Shown here piece by piece: positions 8,365 through 16,058 of a stretch of DNA of 62,710 nucleotides. Position 1 is the first letter of the stretch. Each line of letters opens with the position of its first letter. Both the position numbers and the translations under genes were made by a program. The DNA comes from Sulfitobacter sp. (GTDB lineage: Bacteria > Pseudomonadota > Alphaproteobacteria > Rhodobacterales > Rhodobacteraceae): NCBI GenBank assembly GCA_017854855.1, contig JAFMGZ010000019.1, forward strand, positions 1 through 62,710, in the 5' to 3' direction. The notes below the pieces were generated by a model. It made no database searches, had not been told where the DNA came from, and was given only the letters and a program-made list of their open reading frames with translations.

Positions 8365-9384
8365 CTATTGCCGACGCTCAGTCTGTGGCCCGACCAGATT
8401 ACTGCTCTTGCGCAAATCCGGACTGTAGAGGGTTTGCATGGCCCGGCCTGCATTTTTCGACGCATAAAGCGCGACATCGGCGTCAGACAGGATATCGCTG
8501 ATCTCTGGCATCTCCCCCGGCTGGATCCAGACCGTTCCGATGCTGGCAGAGATGCGGCATTCATGTCCTTGATAATCAATCGGTTTTTCCACCCGTTCGA
8601 TGATCCGCTGCCCAATCTTGCGCAGCACGCCTTCAGAGTTGACCTCTGACAGGACAACCGTGAATTCATCACCGCCCACCCGCGCCACGACGTCTTGCTC
8701 ACGGGTTTCTGCCACCATGTTCTGGGCCACGGTCTGCAGGACAAAATCGCCCGCGGCATGGCCCAGCGTGTCATTCACCGCCTTGAAGTAATCCAGATCG
8801 ATCTGCATCACGGCAAAGGATGCATTCTGTTTCAGCAATCGCGACAGGATCACCTCAAGCCCCCTGCGGTTTTTCAGCCCCGTCAGTGTATCCGTATATG
8901 CCTGTTCCTCGGCCGCGATCCGGGCCCCCTGAAGGCGCATGTTCAGAAGGTAAGAGGCCGACATCGCAGCTGTCTTTGCCTCAACCAGATACAGCATTTC
9001 GATGGCCAGATCAGTGGCCGCAAAATCCGCATTGGTCAGTTCGAAATCCCGCACGGCATCAATGATTGAGATCCCAAAGCTGAGATTGATCATGATCACG
9101 GAATCGTCCCCGGACGGATGAACCAGAACCCCTTTTAGAGCGGTGTGCGGGGCCGCCCGCAGTTTGAGGTGTAATTTCTGCGCACCTGCAGCCTGAAGAT
9201 CACCAAAACATGCAATCGCCCGGGGCCGCGTCAAATCAAACACGTCAAGAAACCTTTTGCCGACAAGCGCCTCAGGCTGACAGACCTTTGCAATCGTCGG
9301 ACCCGCCTGCAGGATATATCCCTGCGCATCCAGCAACAGGTGCATGGGACATAAGATTGCCAATGCCTCAGATCGCATCTGCAT
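8365..9384 (-). CDS. HNOBA-like sensor domain fused to GGDEF diguanylate cyclase
   Basis: The 339 residues contain an N-terminal PAS-like region (about residues 10-125, including LLDAQGYILQAG and FLDVFDL), then a helical linker and a C-terminal cyclase. The N-terminal part resembles the heme-NO-binding-associated (HNOBA) domain. The cyclase has TLTGLKNRRG, the RVGGDEF active site and an REQD inhibitory I-site just before it, so it should make c-di-GMP with product inhibition. The ATG at 9384 lies inside the end of the HNOB gene, with a G-rich SD; the overlap implies coupled translation. The open frame extends further upstream, but that part only overlaps the HNOB gene. Confidence 0.85.
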   Translation of the reverse strand: MQMRSEALAILCPMHLLLDAQGYILQAGPTIAKVCQPEALVGKRFLDVFDLTRPRAIACFGDLQAAGAQKLHLKLRAAPHTALKGVLVHPSGDDSVIMINLSFGISIIDAVRDFELTNADFAATDLAIEMLYLVEAKTAAMSASYLLNMRLQGARIAAEEQAYTDTLTGLKNRRGLEVILSRLLKQNASFAVMQIDLDYFKAVNDTLGHAAGDFVLQTVAQNMVAETREQDVVARVGGDEFTVVLSEVNSEGVLRKIGQRIIERVEKPIDYQGHECRISASIGTVWIQPGEMPEISDILSDADVALYASKNAGRAMQTLYSPDLRKSSNLVGPQTERRQ

Positions 9385-9967
9385 AGGCCCCGCCCCCCAA
9401 TGAAAAATGCCGCCCTTCGGCAAAGTTGCTTTCAACAACTGTGATAAAGACAACTTCCTTGTCCTCTTGCGTGCCGCGATGCTCCAGCAAGACCAATGCG
9501 CCATAGTCATCCGCCATCGCCCTGAGAACGCCGATCATCACGTGGCAATACCCGTTGATCGTATTTTCGCACAGCAAGAGAAACTGATTTTCACCGGCAG
9601 CATGCAACGCGGCATTTGGCAGGTTCAGGTTTTTCAAAGCCAACCTGACGCGATCATCCAGATCATCGAGCGAATGCAGAAAATCCACAAAATCGACGCC
9701 GCCAAATCGCAGCAGACGCCGGACCGCCTCAAACTTGGGGTGCGATACGATGAAGGTTCCGAAGTCTTCCAGCACCTCGGCTGCGGGACGGTCCAATATC
9801 GTTGAAACCCCTTCAATCAGGCGGGGTGTATATGTCTCTTTATAGGTCAACATCCCCTCAAAATCGACAAAGGAAATGCCTGCGACCTGCGTTGATCTTT
9901 CCCATACCTCCCTTCCGAAGGTATCGGACACAAAAAGCTGGAAGCTTCTATTGACGAGCCCGTGCAT
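9368..9967 (-). CDS. HNOB (heme-NO-binding-like) domain protein, divergent
   Basis: This 199-residue single-domain protein starts MHGLVNRSFQLFVSD, like H-NOX/HNOB proteins, and keeps the GVDFVDFLHSLDDL and GVLRAMA segments. Canonical members bind heme through a proximal His in an LDxLH motif and a YxSxR motif, and sense NO or O2. Here the His position reads Asp (LDDLDDRV), and the YxSxR position reads E-N-T-I-N by my alignment. Heme binding is therefore doubtful. The ATG at 9967 is preferred because AGGAG precedes it and the match to family N-termini starts there. The 3' end overlaps the diguanylate cyclase gene, its likely output partner. Confidence 0.82.
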   Translation of the reverse strand: MHGLVNRSFQLFVSDTFGREVWERSTQVAGISFVDFEGMLTYKETYTPRLIEGVSTILDRPAAEVLEDFGTFIVSHPKFEAVRRLLRFGGVDFVDFLHSLDDLDDRVRLALKNLNLPNAALHAAGENQFLLLCENTINGYCHVMIGVLRAMADDYGALVLLEHRGTQEDKEVVFITVVESNFAEGRHFSLGGGAYADAI

Positions 9968-10080
9968 GGCGGGGTTCTCCTGATACACCAAGGCCGCCAT
10001 CATCCCGCAACAGGATTAAAAACAAGACAATACATTGTATTTTATGGTTTTATCACACCCCCATTTTGAAAGGTCTGACT

Positions 10081-11643
10081 TTAGAAGTCCGTCGGCGCGC
10101 CTCCTTCTGATTTGCGGCGCGCGACAAAATCGGCCAATTCGTCGCGAATGGCTGCATCCATGGCTGGGGGCTCAAAGCTGGTGATGATCTCCTTGAACAT
10201 GTGATGCGCACGCTCCGGGGTCCAGACGGCACCGGCCACTTCCCAGCCCTCGTAATTGCGCCAGTCCGACAAGAAAGGTTGGTAAAACGCCGTCGTGTAG
10301 CGGTCTTGGGTATGCTGGATGCCAAAGAAATGGCCCGCATTCCCGACCGACTTGATCGCATCCAGGGCAATTTCATCCGGCCCGGTGGCGCAGATTTCAG
10401 GCTCCATATAGCGCTGGATCTGCTGCAGCACCTCGCAATCCATGATGAACTTTTCGGGAGAGGCGATCAGCCCGCCCTCCAGCCAGCCCGCCGCATGATA
10501 CACCATGTTGGTTCCCGACTGGACTGCGGCCCAGAGCGAATTGGACGTCTCCCACATTGCCTGGCCGTCCGGGACATTGGCCGCGCAGACACCTGACGAT
10601 CTGAGCGGCAGATCATAAAACCGCGCCATCTGCCCGGTCATCTGGGTCGCGCGCATATATTCGGGTGTGCCAAAAGCAGGGGCACCGGACTTCATATCGA
10701 CATTGGACGTAAAGGTGCCGATGGCCACCGGACAACCGGGGCGAATGATCTGTGCCAGAACCACCGCGCACAAGGCCTCTGCCAGGGATTGGGCCACGGC
10801 CCCCGACATGGTGACAGGGGCCATCGCCCCCGCCAGGGTAAAGGGGGTCACAACCAGACCCTGTCCCCGCCGCGCCAGACGCATCCAGCCGTCCATCATC
10901 GGAAAGTCATGCTTGAGCGGTGAGGTCGAATTGATGTTCGTATACATATGCGGCGTGGCGTCGAATTCGTCATGGGTCAGGCCACCGGCGATGCGCACCA
11001 TCTCCATCACGTCCTCGACCCGTTCACGGCCAAGGGAATAGGCATGCATGACTTTGTCGGTCAGGGTCAGCTTGTCATAAAGCACATCCAGATGGCGCAC
11101 GGAGGCATGCACATCGACAGGTTCCACCGGATAGCCGCCCGCAAAGTGGATGCAGTTGAAATATTGTGTCAGCTTCAACAAATCCCTGCACATCTCACGG
11201 GTGCCCGGAACTTTCTTGCCAATCGCCATGTCCCAGTAGTTCGGCGGAGAGGAGACATTGCCAAAAAGCAGGTTCTTGCCCCCAACCGTGATCTTGCGAT
11301 CCGGGTTGCGCGGGGTCAGCGTAAATTCCGAAGGTGCTTTGGCGACCCATTCCATCACGAAATCACGGCCCATGCGGACGTTTTCGCCGTCCACGCGACA
11401 GCCCGCCTTGCGCAAAATATCCAGGGCCTCGGGGTTCAGAAACTCGATCCCGATCTCTTCGAGGATCCGCATGGCCCCGTCATGGATCGCCGCGACCCCC
11501 TCCGGCCCAAGCGGTTCGGTAGGCCGGTCGATGTTGACCGGAGGCTTCCATGGCATCTGCTCAATCACCTCAGTGCCGCGCCGGGTCTTTGCGCCTGCCC
11601 TGCCACCGCCACGGGTCCTGCGTTTCGGGGTATCCTCTGCCAT
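10081..11643 (-). CDS. MttB-family methyltransferase without pyrrolysine
   Basis: The 520-residue protein belongs to the trimethylamine methyltransferase (MttB, COG5598) superfamily: a basic tail, then a TIM barrel with FLNPEALDILRKAGC near the N-terminus and a long conserved core ending near HMFKEI. The frame contains no internal TAG, so it is a non-Pyl homologue. Characterised non-Pyl members demethylate quaternary amines such as glycine betaine or proline betaine, passing the methyl group to a corrinoid protein. No corrinoid protein or reactivase is encoded nearby, so the partner and substrate are unknown. AGGAGG precedes the ATG. It stands alone on its strand between gaps of about 100 bp. 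Confidence 0.85.
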   Translation of the reverse strand: MAEDTPKRRTRGGGRAGAKTRRGTEVIEQMPWKPPVNIDRPTEPLGPEGVAAIHDGAMRILEEIGIEFLNPEALDILRKAGCRVDGENVRMGRDFVMEWVAKAPSEFTLTPRNPDRKITVGGKNLLFGNVSSPPNYWDMAIGKKVPGTREMCRDLLKLTQYFNCIHFAGGYPVEPVDVHASVRHLDVLYDKLTLTDKVMHAYSLGRERVEDVMEMVRIAGGLTHDEFDATPHMYTNINSTSPLKHDFPMMDGWMRLARRGQGLVVTPFTLAGAMAPVTMSGAVAQSLAEALCAVVLAQIIRPGCPVAIGTFTSNVDMKSGAPAFGTPEYMRATQMTGQMARFYDLPLRSSGVCAANVPDGQAMWETSNSLWAAVQSGTNMVYHAAGWLEGGLIASPEKFIMDCEVLQQIQRYMEPEICATGPDEIALDAIKSVGNAGHFFGIQHTQDRYTTAFYQPFLSDWRNYEGWEVAGAVWTPERAHHMFKEIITSFEPPAMDAAIRDELADFVARRKSEGGAPTDF

Positions 11644-11747
11644 GGTGAAGTCCTCCTGAATTTGTCTTCAGAAGGCCCCAAGGCTTGTGGCCCGGCCTTT
11701 CCGTTCGCGACGGCGGGTGTCGCTTTTAACGCCCTTGGTGGCTGCTT

Positions 11748-12449
11748 TTACACAGTTCGCCCATCCAGCCATGCCGGAAGATGCCCGATGTCGGGCAACA
11801 CGACATCAGCATAGGGTGCCAGAGCCTCCTGTCGGGCGATGCCGGTCAGCACAGCAATACAGGTCATTCCAGCCGCACGGCCTGCATTCAGATCATGGGT
11901 GCTGTCCCCGATCATCGCAATCTGGCCCGGCGCGACATCTACCTGTGCGGCAAAGGCCAAAAGCTGACCCGGAGCAGGTTTTCCCCCGTGACCTGAATCG
12001 TATCCCGCGATGAAATCGAACATCTGCGTCACACCTGCCTGCCCCAAATGCGCGCGCGCTGGTGCCTCTGCATCATTGGTCGCCACCCCCAGCCGCAAGC
12101 CACGCGCGCGCAGCCCGGTGAGCAAAGGCATCAGCGGCACCGCAGGCTGCTGCGGTGCATTTTCCGCCTCTTCGTTCAAGATGTCCAACAGATCAGGTAT
12201 TGCGAGTTCGGGGCACAGCGGGTGCAGCACCGCTGCAACCTCTCCCGCCGTGCCCGCAATGACGATCGACGTCGGTGCAAACTTGCGGGTCGCCATATCA
12301 AATTCGATGGCGCGGCCCAAATCCGCCGCACGCTCAGGATCACCGTTGCCAAGGCGCATCAGAAAGGAACTGGCCCAGGCCTCCCAGGTGGCAGCAAAAT
12401 CAAACAACGTGCCATCCTTGTCAAAGATCAACCCCTTGATATCGCTCAT
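11748..12449 (-). CDS. HAD-family phosphatase, phosphoglycolate phosphatase-like
   Basis: The 233 residues show the HAD motifs in order: LIFDKDGTLFD (nucleophile Asp near residue 10), VATNDAE (motif II Thr), a conserved Lys and MIGDSTHDL (motif IV). An alpha-helical cap between motifs I and II fits phosphoglycolate phosphatase-like enzymes, which hydrolyse small phosphorylated metabolites. The ATG at 12449 overlaps the TGA of the preceding DUF3572 gene (ATGA), so the two are co-translated. Its exact substrate is unknown. Confidence 0.85.
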   Translation of the reverse strand: MSDIKGLIFDKDGTLFDFAATWEAWASSFLMRLGNGDPERAADLGRAIEFDMATRKFAPTSIVIAGTAGEVAAVLHPLCPELAIPDLLDILNEEAENAPQQPAVPLMPLLTGLRARGLRLGVATNDAEAPARAHLGQAGVTQMFDFIAGYDSGHGGKPAPGQLLAFAAQVDVAPGQIAMIGDSTHDLNAGRAAGMTCIAVLTGIARQEALAPYADVVLPDIGHLPAWLDGRTV

Positions 12450-12730
12450 GTCCAATTCACCTGTTCCCCACCGGGCAAAGCCGCGCGTGCCTGCATCAAC
12501 CGATCATAGGGCACGGCAACTTCATCGCAAAAGGCGACCACCCAGGCATCATCCATCATCAGAAAATCCAGCACCGCCCCCAGAAACACCGGGTCAGCCG
12601 CGCTTTGCTTCACATCGGCTTCAGACGCCCCCGTGCTGCCCAGGAAAACCGGCAGTAAATCATCATTGGCCGCCAGCCAGCCCAGGGCCTGCAGCGCCAA
12701 TGTCTCGGCTGATTGTCGCGAATAGCTCAT
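12446..12730 (-). CDS. DUF3572 family protein
   Basis: This 94-residue acidic, helical protein has ALQALGWLAANDDLLPVFL and FLGAVLDFLMMDDAWVVAF, the two conserved blocks of DUF3572, a small alphaproteobacterial family of unknown function. It is coupled to the HAD phosphatase downstream. The start faces the PleD-like cyclase gene across a 105-bp divergent intergenic region that should hold both promoters. Confidence 0.85.
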   Translation of the reverse strand: MSYSRQSAETLALQALGWLAANDDLLPVFLGSTGASEADVKQSAADPVFLGAVLDFLMMDDAWVVAFCDEVAVPYDRLMQARAALPGGEQVNWT

Positions 12731-12835
12731 TGCTTCAGTCCATATTCAGAAGTCATGGAAACGGTTTATTAACCAATAACCACAAAGATTGGTCCATGAA
12801 ACGTGAATGTTCTCTTTCACCGAAAGGTTAAGGTC

Positions 12836-14239
12836 TTGCAGGGCAAAATCCTAATTGTGGATGCGATTGCGACGAACCGCATCATGCTGAAGGTCAAATT
12901 GCAAAAGGCCTATTATGGTGTGGTTCAAGCGTCGACCATGGCCGAAGCCATCGTTGCGGCCAAAGCTGAACTGCCAGATCTGGTGATATCGGCATTGTCC
13001 TTGCCCGATGGCGGTGCCGCTGATCTGTGCCACAGCCTGCAAAGGGTTCCATCCATCGCACAAATCCCGGTTCTGGCTATTGGCTGCCAGCCCGGCAAGG
13101 CCGAAAGGATCACGACGCTTCAGGCCGGGGTGCATGATGTCATCCAGCAGCCTGTGAATGAAACACTGCTGCTGGCACGCGTACGCAGCCTGATCCGCGA
13201 CCATAATTCCGCCTCCGAATGGCGCATGCGCGGGGACACCTGCCGCGCCTTGGGATTGGCAGAGGAGGCTGCAAGTTTCGAAAACAACGGCCGGTGCATC
13301 ATGGTCTGCCGCGACAAGCCCTTGATGCAAAAATACGCAGCGCAATTGCGCGCGGCTCTCACGGCCCACCTTACGCTGTGTGATTCCTCGACGCTGATGC
13401 AATCCATTGTCCCCGACAAACAGCCCGATGTCTTTGTCCTGGTGCTGCCAAGTGATTCGGCAGATGCGATGGACGAATTGCGCATCATTTCGACCCTCAG
13501 GGCCAATGCGTTGGCACAGCATAAAGGTGTGATCGTTCTGCTGGAAAACCTGGATCCGAAGGTTGGCGCACATGCGCTGGACCTGGGTGCAGATGATCTG
13601 ATGATCGGCGGGTTTGATTCGGCTGAACTGGCCCTGCGGATCAAGGCCGTCATGCGCCGCAAACGCATGGGAGAGCAACTGCGCGCAACTGTGCGCACCG
13701 GTTTGCAGGCGGCCGTATTCGATCCGTTGACGGGCCTTTACAACCGCCGTTACGCCATGCCGCACCTCAGCAGGGTCGCGGAACATGCGCTGGCTGGATC
13801 ACGCAGCTTTGCGGTGATGGCCGCTGATCTGGATTACTTCAAACAGGTCAATGACGCCTATGGCCATGCCTCTGGCGATGCGGTTTTGATCGAGGTTGGC
13901 AACCGCCTGCGCCGGGCCCTGCGCAGTACCGATATGGTCGCCCGCGTCGGCGGTGAAGAATTCCTGATCGTGATGTCCGGCACCACCCTGAGCGAAGCCC
14001 AAGAGGCCGCTTTGCGGGTTTGCGAGGGTATTTCCTCAACCCCCTTTATCATTCCCGGCAATGCGCTTCCGATTTCCGTCACCATCAGCATCGGCATGGC
14101 GGTGGGCGGCATAGAGGGGTCATTCGGCGCAGACCCGGACGCCATCAGCCAGGCGCTGCTGGACCAGGCAGATCGCGCACTTTACGCGGCAAAGGGTCGG
14201 GGTAGAAACCAGGTCAAGATGGGACGCCCTGCCGCCTGA
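12836..14239 (+). CDS. pleD: PleD-like response regulator diguanylate cyclase
   Basis: About 467 residues in REC-REC-GGDEF order. The first receiver begins GKILIVDAIATNRIML and the second spans roughly 150-270. The cyclase domain has DPLTGLYNRRYAMP, an RSTD I-site and RVGGEEF. Both receivers look degenerate at the phosphoacceptor: the first reads VISALSLPDGG where an Asp is expected at the Ala, and the second reads VFVLVLPSD. The TTG at 12836 is taken as start because AAAGG lies 8 bp before it and homologues begin just before GKILIVD. A GTG at 12803 is the alternative. PleD makes c-di-GMP controlling motility and surface attachment; here control by phosphorylation is doubtful. Confidence 0.82.
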   Translation: MQGKILIVDAIATNRIMLKVKLQKAYYGVVQASTMAEAIVAAKAELPDLVISALSLPDGGAADLCHSLQRVPSIAQIPVLAIGCQPGKAERITTLQAGVHDVIQQPVNETLLLARVRSLIRDHNSASEWRMRGDTCRALGLAEEAASFENNGRCIMVCRDKPLMQKYAAQLRAALTAHLTLCDSSTLMQSIVPDKQPDVFVLVLPSDSADAMDELRIISTLRANALAQHKGVIVLLENLDPKVGAHALDLGADDLMIGGFDSAELALRIKAVMRRKRMGEQLRATVRTGLQAAVFDPLTGLYNRRYAMPHLSRVAEHALAGSRSFAVMAADLDYFKQVNDAYGHASGDAVLIEVGNRLRRALRSTDMVARVGGEEFLIVMSGTTLSEAQEAALRVCEGISSTPFIIPGNALPISVTISIGMAVGGIEGSFGADPDAISQALLDQADRALYAAKGRGRNQVKMGRPAA

Positions 14240-14370
14240 CACGGCATGCAAACCCACGCCAAGGCGCGAAAGCGTCAAACAAGGCCCGCAGCACCCATCC
14301 GAGGGAGATTTTTCGAAACTGGTATCAACCCCAGATTGCGCATCGACAGACAGCACACTATGGTTCAGTG

Positions 14371-15297
14371 ATGACACAAGATCGCCCCCTGCTTGGAATA
14401 GTCCTTATGCTTGGCTTTTGCATCGTTGCCCCGATAGGTGACGCTGTTGCCAAGCTGATTGGCAATTCGGTCCCCATTGATGAGGTCGTCCTGATCCGTT
14501 TTGCGGTGCAGGCGGTCGTGCTGTTCCCGCTGATCTGGGTCACGGGCCGGGCCTGGCGCATGCGCGGACGGCTCATGTGGCTCACGGCATTGCGCACCGT
14601 CCTGCATATCGCCGGCATCGCCGCGATGTTCGCGGCGCTGCGCTTCCTGCCGCTTGCGGATGCGATTGCAATTGTGTTTGTAATGCCGTTCTTCATGCTG
14701 ATCCTGGGCAAATTTGTTCTGAACGAATATGTCGGCAAACGCCGTTTGGGGGCCGTTATTGTGGGTTTTTGCGGCACGCTTTTGATTGTGCAGCCCAGCT
14801 TTGCCACCGTCGGCTGGCCCGCATTGATCCCTGTCTTTGTCGCGGCTAACTTTTCGCTGTTCATGCTGGTGACACGGCAGATCGCCAAAGAAACAGATCC
14901 TATCGGTCTGCAGGCAGTCAGCGGCATTATGGCGGTAGGCTTGATGGTGCCGCTGCAGTTTGTCTTACCGTTTGATGGGCCTGAACTGCTGCAGATCGTA
15001 TCGATGGATGCCTATACCTGGGCCTTGCTGATCGGCATCGGTGTCTTGGGCACAGTGGCGCATCTGCTGATGACCTGGGCGTTGCGCTTCGCACCATCGG
15101 TGGCGCTGGCCCCTATGCAATATCTTGAAATCCCGATCGCCGTGCTGCTGGGTTTGTTGATGTTCAAGGAAATCCCCAACGCGCTGGCCGCCCTTGGCAT
15201 CTGCATCACGATGGGGGCGGGTCTCTATATCATCCTGCGCGAGCAGGCCAACGCGCGGCTTCTGGCCGCCCAAGCAACGCAACCATCTCCGACATAA
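14371..15297 (+). CDS. EamA/DMT-superfamily transporter
   Basis: The 308 residues form ten predicted membrane helices in two EamA repeats, with the repeat-end charged motif RFLPLADAIAIVFVMPFF in the first half and EIPIAVLLGLLMFKE in the second. Members of this drug/metabolite superfamily usually export amino acids or small metabolites across the inner membrane. The ATG at 14371 directly follows an in-frame GTG. Its last 68 bp overlap the convergent thiamine pyrophosphokinase gene. The substrate cannot be predicted. Confidence 0.88.
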   Translation: MTQDRPLLGIVLMLGFCIVAPIGDAVAKLIGNSVPIDEVVLIRFAVQAVVLFPLIWVTGRAWRMRGRLMWLTALRTVLHIAGIAAMFAALRFLPLADAIAIVFVMPFFMLILGKFVLNEYVGKRRLGAVIVGFCGTLLIVQPSFATVGWPALIPVFVAANFSLFMLVTRQIAKETDPIGLQAVSGIMAVGLMVPLQFVLPFDGPELLQIVSMDAYTWALLIGIGVLGTVAHLLMTWALRFAPSVALAPMQYLEIPIAVLLGLLMFKEIPNALAALGICITMGAGLYIILREQANARLLAAQATQPSPT

Positions 15298-15922
15298 GCC
15301 TGCGCGGCAGGATCAGCAGCATGTCCGGTTTCTCCATGCGCAATGACAAGGGCCCTGTGGCACGGTTCGATGTCCCCACCTGAACCCCCGGTGCCAGCGG
15401 CAGGCCCGCAATCGGCCAGGCCAGCCCGTCACTGTGACCCGTGACCGGTGCCATCGGAAACAGCGACACGATATCATCCGCCCGCGTCGGCACCGTAATC
15501 TGCGGCGGGGCCAGGCAGATGATCTCTGTTCTACCGATCAACAGGCAGGGCCGATCTGGAAATGCCATCAAACTGTGAAAAACCGCCAGCTGGTGGTCAA
15601 TCCGCCCCCCCAGAAAACCAACCCCCAGGACCATTGGGGCCGCGATCCGGGTCAATGCCTTTTCAAAATCCGTGCTGTTTTGTTCAGGGATATGATGACG
15701 GCGCTCTTTGGGGACCGCCGCCAGCGTGTCTTCAGATACGGAGTCAAAATCCCCGATAAGCGCCGCAAGATCGACCTTTTGTGCAACCGCAAGGGCCGCA
15801 CCGCCGTCTGCCGCGACACAGACAGGTGCGGCAGTTAACGCTTTGTGCAAGTCTTCTGCAGTAGCCTCGCCTCCTCCGATCAAAGTGATTGGATCGCTGC
15901 TGCGGACAATGGGTTCAATCAT
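15230..15922 (-). CDS. Thiamine pyrophosphokinase
   Basis: The 230-residue protein has the TPK catalytic segments: VAADGGAA, LIGDFDSV and NSTDFEKAL (Asp-rich, ATP/Mg binding), then LGGRIDHQLAVFHSL. A C-terminal beta domain ends in the thiamine-binding GTSNRATG. It converts thiamine and ATP to thiamine diphosphate and AMP in the cytosol. No TPP riboswitch is visible upstream. The 3' end overlaps the convergent DMT transporter gene by 68 bp, so the two mRNAs would be complementary there. Confidence 0.9.
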   Translation of the reverse strand: MIEPIVRSSDPITLIGGGEATAEDLHKALTAAPVCVAADGGAALAVAQKVDLAALIGDFDSVSEDTLAAVPKERRHHIPEQNSTDFEKALTRIAAPMVLGVGFLGGRIDHQLAVFHSLMAFPDRPCLLIGRTEIICLAPPQITVPTRADDIVSLFPMAPVTGHSDGLAWPIAGLPLAPGVQVGTSNRATGPLSLRMEKPDMLLILPRRLMSEMVALLGRPEAARWPARAG

Positions 15923-16058
15923 GGCAGATTGGCCTTTTTTCGGAAATTGGACACAAACTCGCCATGAAATGATACGGTGCTAGGCACAGATTCGGGCCGC
16001 TTTGGTCTTGGATATCGTGGTAAACGGTAGCTTGCAAATCGCAGAGGACGAGCATCCG

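Noticed and set aside
10081..11643. Pyrrolysine-containing trimethylamine methyltransferase
   Set aside because: The reading frame has no internal TAG codon and no pyl genes are visible; it is a non-Pyl homologue.
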